Source: Balneolales bacterium
Lineage (GTDB): Bacteria > Bacteroidota > Rhodothermia > Balneolales > Natronogracilivirgulaceae
Direction: 5' to 3'
DNA length: 15,421 nucleotides
Assembly: GCA_007133995.1 (NCBI GenBank)
Contig: SLLP01000119.1
Location: forward strand, 1-15,421
The translations under genes and the position numbers were made by a program. The notes under the pieces are model-generated. The model did not search any database. It saw only the letters and a program-made list of their open reading frames with translations, and was not told where the DNA came from. Positions 1-7,463 of this stretch are shown here, piece after piece. Positions within the stretch are counted from its first letter, which is position 1, and each line of letters starts with the position of its first letter.

Positions 1-1
1 C

Positions 2-1996
2 TCTCTGATTCGTATAACCGAGTTTCGCAACAGTGAACAGCTTTACGGTCCGGCCTGGCACCCCGATGGGCAATCGCTCTATGCCGCTTACTCTCACACC
101 GCTCATCGCGGGATTTACAAATTCACACTCGGCGATGATCCGGACAACCGATACGAAATGACCCCGGTACTGACCGATCCGGTTGTGGATTACCGTGATC
201 CAGCCGTGAGCCAGGATGGGAAGTGGCTCTACTACAGCGCCGATCATGACGGTGTGTTTAATATCTACCGGATATCGCTTGCTGATGGCACTATTCAACA
301 GCTTACCAATGTAGTTGGAGGCGCATTTATGCCTCACCCTCATCCCGAAAGGGACGAGATGCTCTACTCCGAATATGTGTCTGATGGATATAAAATTGCG
401 CTTCTGGATCTGAGCGGGATGGATCTTCCGGAATTCAGAGTCTCGGGAGATATCGGAACCGGGTATCACGGTGTCAGAGGCACCGGAAGCACCGGAAGCG
501 CTGGTAGTACCGGTGTTACCGATGATACCGGCGGCACCTCTATGCGGTCACTCAACCGGTTTGACGACACCGATCTTAATCCGCTATCGAATGAGGCGAT
601 CGCTGTAGCCGATACCGGTGTATACCACTACCACATTCCGACAAGGGGTTCCTCATCCGACCGCCAATTCTATAGCTACGCCGATCAATTCACCTCTTTC
701 CAGTTCTATCCGGTACTGCGATTCGACAACTACTCGCGGCTGCGTGGCAGTAACACGACACTGCTCACCGACGGGCGTTTCGACGATCTTGGCGCAAACA
801 TGTGGCGTGATGTCAAAATCGGAGCCTATTTTGCCTCACGTGAAATGCGGGAGCGCTTCAGCATATTCGGCGGTGCACTCTTCGGACCCGGTTCCCGGGA
901 CAGCGACGGCATCAGCAACTTCTTTCGACCCGGCCGCCTGGTCAACCTGGACCGCGACCTCTTCCTGGAGGCGGAATATGCCGGCCTCCCTTTTATAAAG
1001 CGGCACTGGTCGCCGACGGTCTCTGTTTCGTTTTTCAACATCCGGCGCAATGTGCAGGACGGTCTGCAGATAGAAGAATTCCCTTGCACCTCCTGCCTGC
1101 CCGATACCACCTCCACCGACATTGCCTACAACATGTGGCAGGTCGAGGTCAATCTGATCAGCAAGATCAATCGCTGGAGCCTGATCGAGCTGGGCTATTA
1201 TTACAGTCCCTACCGCGTATCAACCGACTCCTTTTTCTCCAGGGAGTTCCGCCAGGAAGTGCCCGGATCCACATCCCGCTACTATGTCGGATCCACCTGG
1301 ACCACAGCCTGGATCTTCGACCTCTCACTTCCGGATCGGCACGGCTCCATCGCACCGGTCGGTTGGCGTGGCCTGCTCCGCTACAGCTACGAACCCAGCG
1401 AGCTGCTTGATTCGTATGATATACGCGATGGAACACTCGTACCGATTTACAATTCGTACAACAACCATTCGGTTGAGGCCGATTTGCGACTGGGATTTGA
1501 TTTACGAAATCAACGGTTCAACATGCGAACCCGCTTTTTTACCTATTTTGACAGTCCCGATGATTTTTTTTACCTCGATTACATTGGCGGGTTGATTGGG
1601 ATGCGCAGCTATCCGTTCTTCGCCCTTGGCGGCACTACAACAGCTTTTTCTACCCTCTCGTGGTTTATTCCGCTGAAAACCGATATCTACCGACAAATGG
1701 GGCGCGTAACCCTTGACAAAGTTTTTCTGAGACTTTTCGCCGAAGCCGGAAACGGCTGGGGCGGTCCGCTGAATATTGACAAAAATATTAAAACCGGAGT
1801 GGGAGCCGAACTGCGCATTGGTATGAATTCCTACTACTTCTTTCCGACGAGCTTTTTCCTGAGTAGCGCCTACGGTTTTAACGCATACGATTTACAGCTG
1901 CCGGATGCGTTTATAACAGAAACACCATCCGGAAGGGTAACCTATGGGAACCAGATTTTAATTAATTTTGGCATATTATTTGATTTTGAATTCTGA
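2..1996 (+). CDS. TolB-like beta-propeller fused to C-terminal outer-membrane beta-barrel, 5' partial
   Basis: The reading frame is open from the left edge, so the true start lies outside; 664 residues are visible. The first ~140 residues carry WD40-like/TolB propeller (PD40) blades, seen as repeated patterns such as PAWHPDGQSLY, PAVSQDGKWLYYSADHDG and PHPERDEMLY followed by strand-like segments. A Gly/Ser/Thr-rich linker (bases 479-541) follows. The remainder alternates hydrophobic and aromatic residues as in amphipathic strands, and the chain ends in FGILFDFEF with a terminal Phe, the usual C-terminal signal of outer-membrane barrels. This fits the Bacteroidota-type proteins with a periplasmic propeller and a BamA/surface-antigen-like barrel. 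The barrel assignment rests on pattern rather than one diagnostic motif. The substrate or partner is unknown. The stop overlaps the next start (ATGA), so the two genes are probably translationally coupled. Confidence 0.75.
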   Translation, partial: SLIRITEFRNSEQLYGPAWHPDGQSLYAAYSHTAHRGIYKFTLGDDPDNRYEMTPVLTDPVVDYRDPAVSQDGKWLYYSADHDGVFNIYRISLADGTIQQLTNVVGGAFMPHPHPERDEMLYSEYVSDGYKIALLDLSGMDLPEFRVSGDIGTGYHGVRGTGSTGSAGSTGVTDDTGGTSMRSLNRFDDTDLNPLSNEAIAVADTGVYHYHIPTRGSSSDRQFYSYADQFTSFQFYPVLRFDNYSRLRGSNTTLLTDGRFDDLGANMWRDVKIGAYFASREMRERFSIFGGALFGPGSRDSDGISNFFRPGRLVNLDRDLFLEAEYAGLPFIKRHWSPTVSVSFFNIRRNVQDGLQIEEFPCTSCLPDTTSTDIAYNMWQVEVNLISKINRWSLIELGYYYSPYRVSTDSFFSREFRQEVPGSTSRYYVGSTWTTAWIFDLSLPDRHGSIAPVGWRGLLRYSYEPSELLDSYDIRDGTLVPIYNSYNNHSVEADLRLGFDLRNQRFNMRTRFFTYFDSPDDFFYLDYIGGLIGMRSYPFFALGGTTTAFSTLSWFIPLKTDIYRQMGRVTLDKVFLRLFAEAGNGWGGPLNIDKNIKTGVGAELRIGMNSYYFFPTSFFLSSAYGFNAYDLQLPDAFITETPSGRVTYGNQILINFGILFDFEF

Positions 1997-3135
1997 TGAA
2001 AGGATATCCAACAACTTTGTCGCCGGCTTCCACTATGAGCAACCCTGGAATCACCACTAAATTCTGTCTTTTTGCAATAATCATTGCCGTGATCATTCCT
2101 GGTCTTCCGGATTACGTATTGGCTCAGAAGGTGTCGGTATCTCCATCAACACCCATCGTGTCTGCAGTCACATCTGCAATACCGACTGCAGGTCCCGGAG
2201 CACCATTCAATGCGGCGGAAACGAAACTTTCATCCGGACAGCAGGAACAGCAAGAATCGGTGCGTTTGTCTTCAGCTGATCTCCGCCTTTCACCCGTCCT
2301 GCCCGGACCACGCTATATTACCGGCGCCGACATGAACGGCAAAGGCTGGAACTCCGGATTTATGCATTCCATCAGCACCAATCCCGGGTTTGCATTCCTG
2401 GCTTCGGCGGCTTTGCCTGGTCTGGGTCAGGCTGCAAACCGGCAATGGTGGAAAACCGCACTTTTTGTAGCTGCAGAAGCAACTGCCATCGGAATTTACA
2501 TCCACCGTGAGAATCGCGGTCGTGAAGGTGAACGTCATTACGAAGAATTTGGAAATGAACACTGGAGTGTCGTTCAGTATGCCCAATACCTGGTACTCTA
2601 TCATGGTAATGAGCATGAAAAATCATTCCATGCTTTACTGACGGATGAAGGCAAAAACATCTATAGCGAAGGGGAGCTCTTTGGTGGAATTGATCCTGCT
2701 TTCGACATTGACATCGACTGGAACCTGATTGATATTGACGAGCTTAACCAGGCCGAACGCAACAGCTTCTATGCCACTGGTTTTGCCTTCTCCCACGACC
2801 TTCCCGATTACGGATCACAACAGTATTATGAGTTGATGAGCAAGTACTTCCAGTTCGGGCCTGGCTGGCGAGAATGGGACATCATGCAAAACGACCAGTT
2901 CAGCATTGACGATGGTATCATGCCTGAACAGTTCTGGTATCACGCCCAGGTCGGATTTGATTTCAATGACGATCTCAGTGTAGCCCGAAACATGCTCACT
3001 CTTCTGGTGGCCAATCACTTCTTTTCAGCTTTTGATGCCTACTTCACTCAGAAATTACGAGAAGCCCGTGTGCAACCCACCGCATCCATGGATTACGGAT
3101 TGCGGCCAACATTAGGATTCCATTTACGTTTTTAA
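1996..3135 (+). CDS. Exported DUF5683-like hypothetical protein
   Basis: This 379-residue protein has an N-terminal signal sequence: a hydrophobic stretch FCLFAIIIAVIIPGL, then VLAQ, a plausible signal peptidase I site after Ala. A Ser/Thr/Pro/Gln-rich stretch follows. The core motif FLASAALPGLGQAANRQWWK with a hydrophobic helix behind it resembles DUF5683 of Bacteroidota (S-x-x-LPGLGQ-x-x-N-x-x-x-WK). The middle has an acidic Asp/Ile-rich segment (DPAFDIDIDWNLIDIDELN). The end, YGLRPTLGFHLRF, has a terminal Phe preceded by alternating hydrophobics, so outer-membrane association is possible. I chose the ATG that overlaps the upstream TGA. An alternative ATG at 2035 gives a shorter, more standard signal peptide. 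Function is unknown. The overlap with the barrel gene suggests a shared envelope role, which is inference. Confidence 0.65.
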   Translation: MKGYPTTLSPASTMSNPGITTKFCLFAIIIAVIIPGLPDYVLAQKVSVSPSTPIVSAVTSAIPTAGPGAPFNAAETKLSSGQQEQQESVRLSSADLRLSPVLPGPRYITGADMNGKGWNSGFMHSISTNPGFAFLASAALPGLGQAANRQWWKTALFVAAEATAIGIYIHRENRGREGERHYEEFGNEHWSVVQYAQYLVLYHGNEHEKSFHALLTDEGKNIYSEGELFGGIDPAFDIDIDWNLIDIDELNQAERNSFYATGFAFSHDLPDYGSQQYYELMSKYFQFGPGWREWDIMQNDQFSIDDGIMPEQFWYHAQVGFDFNDDLSVARNMLTLLVANHFFSAFDAYFTQKLREARVQPTASMDYGLRPTLGFHLRF

Positions 3136-3158
3136 ATAAAAGCAAGTAACTTGACGTG

Positions 3159-4043
3159 ATGAAAACCTGGAACAACATGAACAAGGTATTGCAATTTCTG
3201 ATCAATTTCTTTACAGACCGCAAACTCTATTATTTTATTGCAGGTTTGATACTTCTGGGCGTTGTCACACTTATCGCCATGGACCGTGTCATTATGCCGG
3301 CTTACACCAATTACGGTCATGGTATCACCGTACCCGATGTAACCCGCATGCCTCTTGAGGAAGCGGCCGGCAAGCTTGAGTCTCGCAATCTTCGGCATGA
3401 ACTGGTCGCCAAACGCTCAAACGAAGCATTCCCACCCGACTTTGTTATCGACCAGGCACCCAACGCCGGAATGATAGTCAAACCAAACCGGAAAGTATAC
3501 ATCACCATCAACGCCACAACCACTCCTACCGTTGTGGTGCCCGATATCGAGAATCTTTCCCTCAGAAACGCGACCATTCAGCTTGAAAACTCCGGACTCC
3601 AGCTGGGCAACGTAACCTATGAATCCTCCCGCTTCCGCAACAGCGTTCTTCGCCAATCCATCCCCTCCGGACGAAGGGTCACCCAGAATACCACCGTTGA
3701 CCTTACTGTCGGTGACGGACTCGGCAGCACCATGGTGCGTGTTCCGGATATCTCCAACATGCATCTGACAGAGGCACAAAATACACTTCGAGAAGCAGGT
3801 CTTCGTGTAGGTACGATCCATTTTGAAGCCACCGTCCAGGTGGCACCCAACACCGTGCTTGGCTACGATCCCGACGACGAACCGCATGTATTTGAAGGTA
3901 CGGCCATTGACCTGGTAGTGTCTGTGAGTCCCAGTGAAGATGAAGAAGAGGAGACCGGTCCACTGATTATTGATGAGTCAGAATCCTCCCAGGAAACGGA
4001 TCCTGAATTTGACATTGAAATCAACTCTGATAACCAGAATTAA
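3159..4043 (+). CDS. Membrane-anchored protein with three PASTA domains, no kinase domain
   Basis: The predicted 294-residue protein has a short N-terminus, one transmembrane helix at about residues 24-46 (YYFIAGLILLGVVTLIA), then three PASTA repeats at about 56-118, 125-185 and 193-256. Each opens with VPD(V/I) and contains an amphipathic helix and a V-x-x-Q-x-P-x-x-G-like turn (IDQAPNAG, LRQSIPSG); the third is more diverged. The tail from about 259 is strongly acidic. PASTA domains are known from penicillin-binding proteins and Ser/Thr kinases, where they sense peptidoglycan. This version has neither enzyme, a layout common in Bacteroidota relatives next to rpe. The topology puts the PASTA part in the periplasm. 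A GTG directly precedes the chosen ATG (3156), so the start could be one codon earlier. There are 20-23 bases after the upstream gene and 45 before rpe, so co-transcription is likely. Confidence 0.85.
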   Translation: MKTWNNMNKVLQFLINFFTDRKLYYFIAGLILLGVVTLIAMDRVIMPAYTNYGHGITVPDVTRMPLEEAAGKLESRNLRHELVAKRSNEAFPPDFVIDQAPNAGMIVKPNRKVYITINATTTPTVVVPDIENLSLRNATIQLENSGLQLGNVTYESSRFRNSVLRQSIPSGRRVTQNTTVDLTVGDGLGSTMVRVPDISNMHLTEAQNTLREAGLRVGTIHFEATVQVAPNTVLGYDPDDEPHVFEGTAIDLVVSVSPSEDEEEETGPLIIDESESSQETDPEFDIEINSDNQN

Positions 4044-4088
4044 CCGGAACCGGAATTAGAACTGACCAATTGATCTTGATATTATGCT

Positions 4089-4790
4089 ATGAACGATCTG
4101 TTTAAAAGTCCGCCCCCGATCATCGCTCCATCCATACTTGCCGCCAACTTCAAAAACCTAGAAAACGACATTCAGCAGGCAGTGAATGGCGGAGCTCCCT
4201 GGATTCATTGTGATATCATGGACGGCCATTTTGTGCCCAACATCAGCTTTGGTCCGGATATCGTAGAAAACGTCAATGGCATAACTGACGCTTTCCTCGA
4301 TGTGCATCTCATGATCAGCGACCCCGACCGTTATATTGCCGATTTTGCCAGGGCAGGCGCCGATCTCATTACCGTGCATATCGAAACATGCCATCACATC
4401 CACAGGACCTTGCAGCAGATCCGCGAACACGGTTGCCTCACCGGTGTGGCCGTTAATCCCGGAACCGCACTTTCTTCACTCCGTGCCATTTTGAATAACG
4501 TCGACCTGATTCTGCTGATGACCGTCAATCCCGGTTTCGGCGGACAGAAATTCATTGATTACAGTTATGATCGCCTCAGGGCGCTTAGGCTTGTCCGTGA
4601 AGAGTTGCAGTGCCGTTTCCTGATTGAGGTGGATGGAGGTGTGGGTAGTAACAATGTCCGCGAAATCGCCGATGCCGGAGCCGACGTCCTTGTTGCGGGA
4701 AGCAGTGTTTTTAAAAGCGACAATATTGCCGGAGAAGTTGAGGCTTTGCGGAATGATGCAGCAGCCGGATATCGTTCCATATATGTGTAA
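4089..4790 (+). CDS. rpe: Ribulose-phosphate 3-epimerase
   Basis: This cytosolic TIM-barrel enzyme interconverts D-ribulose 5-phosphate and D-xylulose 5-phosphate in the pentose phosphate pathway. The 233 residues match the family's usual length. Family signatures are intact: IIAPSILAANF near the N-terminus, WIHCDIMDGHFVPNISFG, DVHLMI, LLMTVNPGFGGQKFI and IEVDGGV. The expected metal ligands and catalytic residues are H40, D42, H73 and D182, with the two aspartates acting as the acid/base pair. The C-terminal phosphate-binding part (VAGSSVFK) is present. The ATG at 4089 has no clear Shine-Dalgarno sequence, as for most genes here. It lies between the PASTA gene and phoH in the same orientation with short gaps. 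Confidence 0.97.
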   Translation: MNDLFKSPPPIIAPSILAANFKNLENDIQQAVNGGAPWIHCDIMDGHFVPNISFGPDIVENVNGITDAFLDVHLMISDPDRYIADFARAGADLITVHIETCHHIHRTLQQIREHGCLTGVAVNPGTALSSLRAILNNVDLILLMTVNPGFGGQKFIDYSYDRLRALRLVREELQCRFLIEVDGGVGSNNVREIADAGADVLVAGSSVFKSDNIAGEVEALRNDAAAGYRSIYV

Positions 4791-4811
4791 CCACAAACTT
4801 GTAAATAAGAA

Positions 4812-5852
4812 TTGACTGACACTATCATACCCTCTGCAGAACAACTCGAATCAAAATCCATTTTCATCGACAATGTGGACCCGGTCGTGGTGCTGGGTCT
4901 GAATGACCGGATTGTCAAACAGATCGATGAAGCATTCGAAAAAAGCAAACTAACCGTTCGCGGAAACGAGATCAAGGTTACCGGTCCGCCGGAACAGTTT
5001 GAGGCAATCGAAGCCATTATCAAGGAACTTATCCGGCTTGCCCGTAGAAATGGAGCAGTGACCGATAATGACCTGTCCACTCTTCTTGCTTTGCAGAAAA
5101 GCGACCGCCTGCTCAGACAGGTGACCATCTCTCCGAATGAAACCCTGCTGTACACCACTACCGGTGCACCAGTCATTGCCCGGACGCCAAACCAGAAGGT
5201 GCTTGTTAAAGCAGCTAATGATAATGATATTGTTTTTTCAATCGGTCCGGCCGGCACTGGTAAAACCTACACTTCGGTTGCCCTTGCCGTTCGGGCTCTC
5301 AAAGAGCGCCAGGTAAAAAAAATAGTTCTTGTTCGACCTGCTGTCGAGGCGGGCGAAAGCCTCGGATTTCTGCCCGGTAACCTTCGGGAGAAAATTGACC
5401 CCTACCTGAGGCCCCTCTACGATGCGCTCGAAGAGATGATGGATTTCGATAAGCTCGAGATGAACCTGAGTAAGAACATCATCGAAATAGCTCCACTGGC
5501 CTACATGCGCGGACGCACACTAAACAACGCCTTTGTGATCCTGGATGAAGCACAAAACGCCACTCAGACGCAGATGAAAATGTTCCTTACGCGGCTGGGT
5601 GTCAACAGCAAGGCTATCATCACCGGTGATCTCACCCAAACCGACCTTCCGAAAAATGAGCATTCCGGTCTCAAAACCATCCAGCATATCCTCGAGAAAA
5701 TAAAAGGCATTGCATTCGTTTACATGGATCAGAATGACGTGGTTCGTCATAAACTGATCCGGGATATCATCGAGGCCTACGACCGGCACGAGGAGAAGCT
5801 GGAACGGAAGCAGGAGGAAGAAAAAAAGGATCAGAATCGACCCGAATCATGA
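4812..5852 (+). CDS. phoH: PhoH-family ATPase (PhoH/YbeZ type)
   Basis: This 346-residue protein has the N-terminal region typical of bacterial PhoH proteins (IDNVDPVVVLGLNDR, then RGNEIKVTG), followed by a P-loop NTPase domain. Walker A is GPAGTGKT at residues 145-152 and Walker B is FVILDEAQ at 241-248; ITGDLTQTDLP and the C-terminal VVRHKLIRDII motif are also present. The lysine/glutamate-rich tail is variable. PhoH/YbeZ proteins bind ATP and are linked to RNA metabolism and ribosome maturation together with YbeY, but no ybeY is visible here. The start must be TTG at 4812: an in-frame TAA lies two codons upstream at 4806-4808, and the next in-frame ATG is deep inside the ATPase domain. The stop overlaps the next start (ATGA at 5849-5852). 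Confidence 0.94.
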   Translation: MTDTIIPSAEQLESKSIFIDNVDPVVVLGLNDRIVKQIDEAFEKSKLTVRGNEIKVTGPPEQFEAIEAIIKELIRLARRNGAVTDNDLSTLLALQKSDRLLRQVTISPNETLLYTTTGAPVIARTPNQKVLVKAANDNDIVFSIGPAGTGKTYTSVALAVRALKERQVKKIVLVRPAVEAGESLGFLPGNLREKIDPYLRPLYDALEEMMDFDKLEMNLSKNIIEIAPLAYMRGRTLNNAFVILDEAQNATQTQMKMFLTRLGVNSKAIITGDLTQTDLPKNEHSGLKTIQHILEKIKGIAFVYMDQNDVVRHKLIRDIIEAYDRHEEKLERKQEEEKKDQNRPES

Positions 5853-6658
5853 TTGCTGCGCTTCATGAGGGTACTTTTTCTGTTGGAGATGATGGCAGGT
5901 TCATGCCCATTGCTGCCGGAGAGAAGCCCAAAAAAGGTGAGTTCAAACTTGGAATCAATCCCTTTCTGATTCGTAACGGTACCTTTTCGGCACTCATTGA
6001 TGCAGGCCTCGGACCTTTTAACGGTCACTCCACCGATCACCACACCCTTGTTACAAAAAATCTGGAAAGGCACAAATGCACCCCCGAAGACATCCAGCAC
6101 GTCTACTGCAGCCATGCCCACCTCGATCATATTGGCGGTTTGCTTACTGAGCGCTACGGAACCTACGACCTGACCTTTCCGAATGCCGTCATCTGGCTTT
6201 CAGGCAGGGACTGGCAGCGTTTTGTGGAAGAGGCCGATAACAATGATGAACAGGCAGTGCTGCGCTGGGCGATCTTCCTGGAGACCCATGCCGACCTTCG
6301 GTTCATTGAGAACCACACGCCCGAACAGGATTTCATCACCATGAAGACCATCGGTGGGCATACCGAGTTTCATCAGGGTATCTTCTATCACAATGGCAAT
6401 GAAAAAGCGATGATGCTGGGGGACGTGCTCGGACGCCCCGAGGCAATAAACCGGAAATTTACAGCCAAATTCGACTTTGACGGCAAGCAGAGCCAGGAAA
6501 AAAGAGATATCTATTTGCGAAAGGCACTTGAAGAGAAGTACTTTATCCTTACATATCATGGATGTCACGGAGCGATCTCCATCCTGAAAAGCTACGATGA
6601 AAAAAAAGGATATGAAGTCGAGCAAATCAAATCAGAAGTTAGTGGAAACGCAACTTAA
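5849..6658 (+). CDS. Metallo-beta-lactamase-fold hydrolase
   Basis: The 269-residue protein has the complete dinuclear-metal signature of the superfamily: HAHLDH (H89, H91, D93, H94), GGHTEFHQG with H171, D192 in MLGDVLG and H237 in LTYHGCHG. It begins with a strand-rich N-terminus (FKLGINPFLIRNG, ALIDAGLG) and has no signal peptide, so it is probably cytosolic. The seven-ligand pattern is like that of lactonases and glyoxalase II-like hydrolases, but the substrate cannot be read from the sequence. The start overlaps the phoH stop by four bases, and the 3' end overlaps the nucleoside phosphorylase frame by 62 bases, pointing to translational coupling within the operon. Confidence 0.9.
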   Translation: MIAALHEGTFSVGDDGRFMPIAAGEKPKKGEFKLGINPFLIRNGTFSALIDAGLGPFNGHSTDHHTLVTKNLERHKCTPEDIQHVYCSHAHLDHIGGLLTERYGTYDLTFPNAVIWLSGRDWQRFVEEADNNDEQAVLRWAIFLETHADLRFIENHTPEQDFITMKTIGGHTEFHQGIFYHNGNEKAMMLGDVLGRPEAINRKFTAKFDFDGKQSQEKRDIYLRKALEEKYFILTYHGCHGAISILKSYDEKKGYEVEQIKSEVSGNAT

Positions 6659-7463
6659 GCCGGCTATTGATTTTCTAAAGCATGAGGGCATTGGAGTTCC
6701 GGACTGCTCCATTATTCTCGGTTCCGGATTGGGCAACTTCACGCGGGCAATCAGGGATCCTGTCAAGGTCCCCTATTCTGAAATCCCCGGTTTTCCGTCT
6801 ACAAGTGTCGCCGGTCACGACGGTGCGCTTTATCTCGGCGACATTGGAAAGCGAAAAATTCTGGCATGGTCCGGCAGATTTCATCACTACGAAGGGTATC
6901 CATTTGAGCGCACCATCCTGCCTGTACGATTAGCCAATGCACTGGGCTGCAATGCACTTTTGGTCACGAATGCCGCCGGGGGCATCAATTTCAGATTCAG
7001 GGTGGGAGACCTGATGCTCATTGATGACATCATCAGTCTGCCGTTCAAAGTGAGCCCACATACGCAACGTTTCAATCAACGCTACGCTAACGACAATCTG
7101 GTTGGAGAGGTAACCCGGCTGGCTGCAACCGCCGGAATTTCCGTTAATCGCGGATGCTATCTCTACGCCAAGGGTCCGGTATACGAAACCAAATCTGAAA
7201 TTCGCGCCTTCCGGATCATGGGTGCCGATGCGGTCGGCATGTCCACCGCTGCCGAACTATACGAAGCAATACGCCTGAAAATGACCTGCCTCGGCATATC
7301 GCTCATCACCAACCTCGCCACCGGTGTTAGCAAACAGAAACTGGATCACAGTGAGATTGCCGAAGCCGCCGGCATCAGGGAAAAGGACCTGATCAATCTC
7401 ATTTCACACATCGCAGGCGATGGGGACAGTCCGCTTTACAAACCCGAATACCGCTTCAGATAG
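6597..7463 (+). CDS. Purine nucleoside phosphorylase, trimeric (PNP/MTAP) family
   Basis: The enzyme splits purine nucleosides with phosphate, giving the free base and ribose 1-phosphate, in purine salvage. Family motifs are clear: ILGSGLGNF (phosphate-binding Ser43), SVAGHDG, WSGRFHHYEGYP (His96, aligning with phosphate-binding His86 of human PNP), LLVTNAAGG, VYETKSEIRAF (base-binding Glu197), GADAVGMST and LITNLATG (Asn239). The length of 288 residues is normal. The segment after VGMST (AAELYEAIRL) and the VYETKSE motif differ from the more common NYETPAE and VPEVIVARH, so base specificity is uncertain. Three starts are possible: ATG 6597, ATG 6612 just after an AAAAAAAGGA tract, or GTG 6639. 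All overlap the upstream gene. The 3' end overlaps the convergent photolyase gene by 28 bases. Confidence 0.93.
   Translation: MKKKDMKSSKSNQKLVETQLKPAIDFLKHEGIGVPDCSIILGSGLGNFTRAIRDPVKVPYSEIPGFPSTSVAGHDGALYLGDIGKRKILAWSGRFHHYEGYPFERTILPVRLANALGCNALLVTNAAGGINFRFRVGDLMLIDDIISLPFKVSPHTQRFNQRYANDNLVGEVTRLAATAGISVNRGCYLYAKGPVYETKSEIRAFRIMGADAVGMSTAAELYEAIRLKMTCLGISLITNLATGVSKQKLDHSEIAEAAGIREKDLINLISHIAGDGDSPLYKPEYRFR

Noticed and set aside
3417..3887. 156-codon open frame on the minus strand inside the PASTA gene
   Set aside because: The plus-strand frame encodes three PASTA repeats, whereas this frame has no domain and no plausible promoter or start context.
4565..5257. 230-codon open frame on the minus strand
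   Set aside because: It lies antisense to the 3' half of rpe and the 5' half of phoH, both of which have clear family motifs. Its own translation is Ser/Thr/Arg-rich without any recognisable domain.
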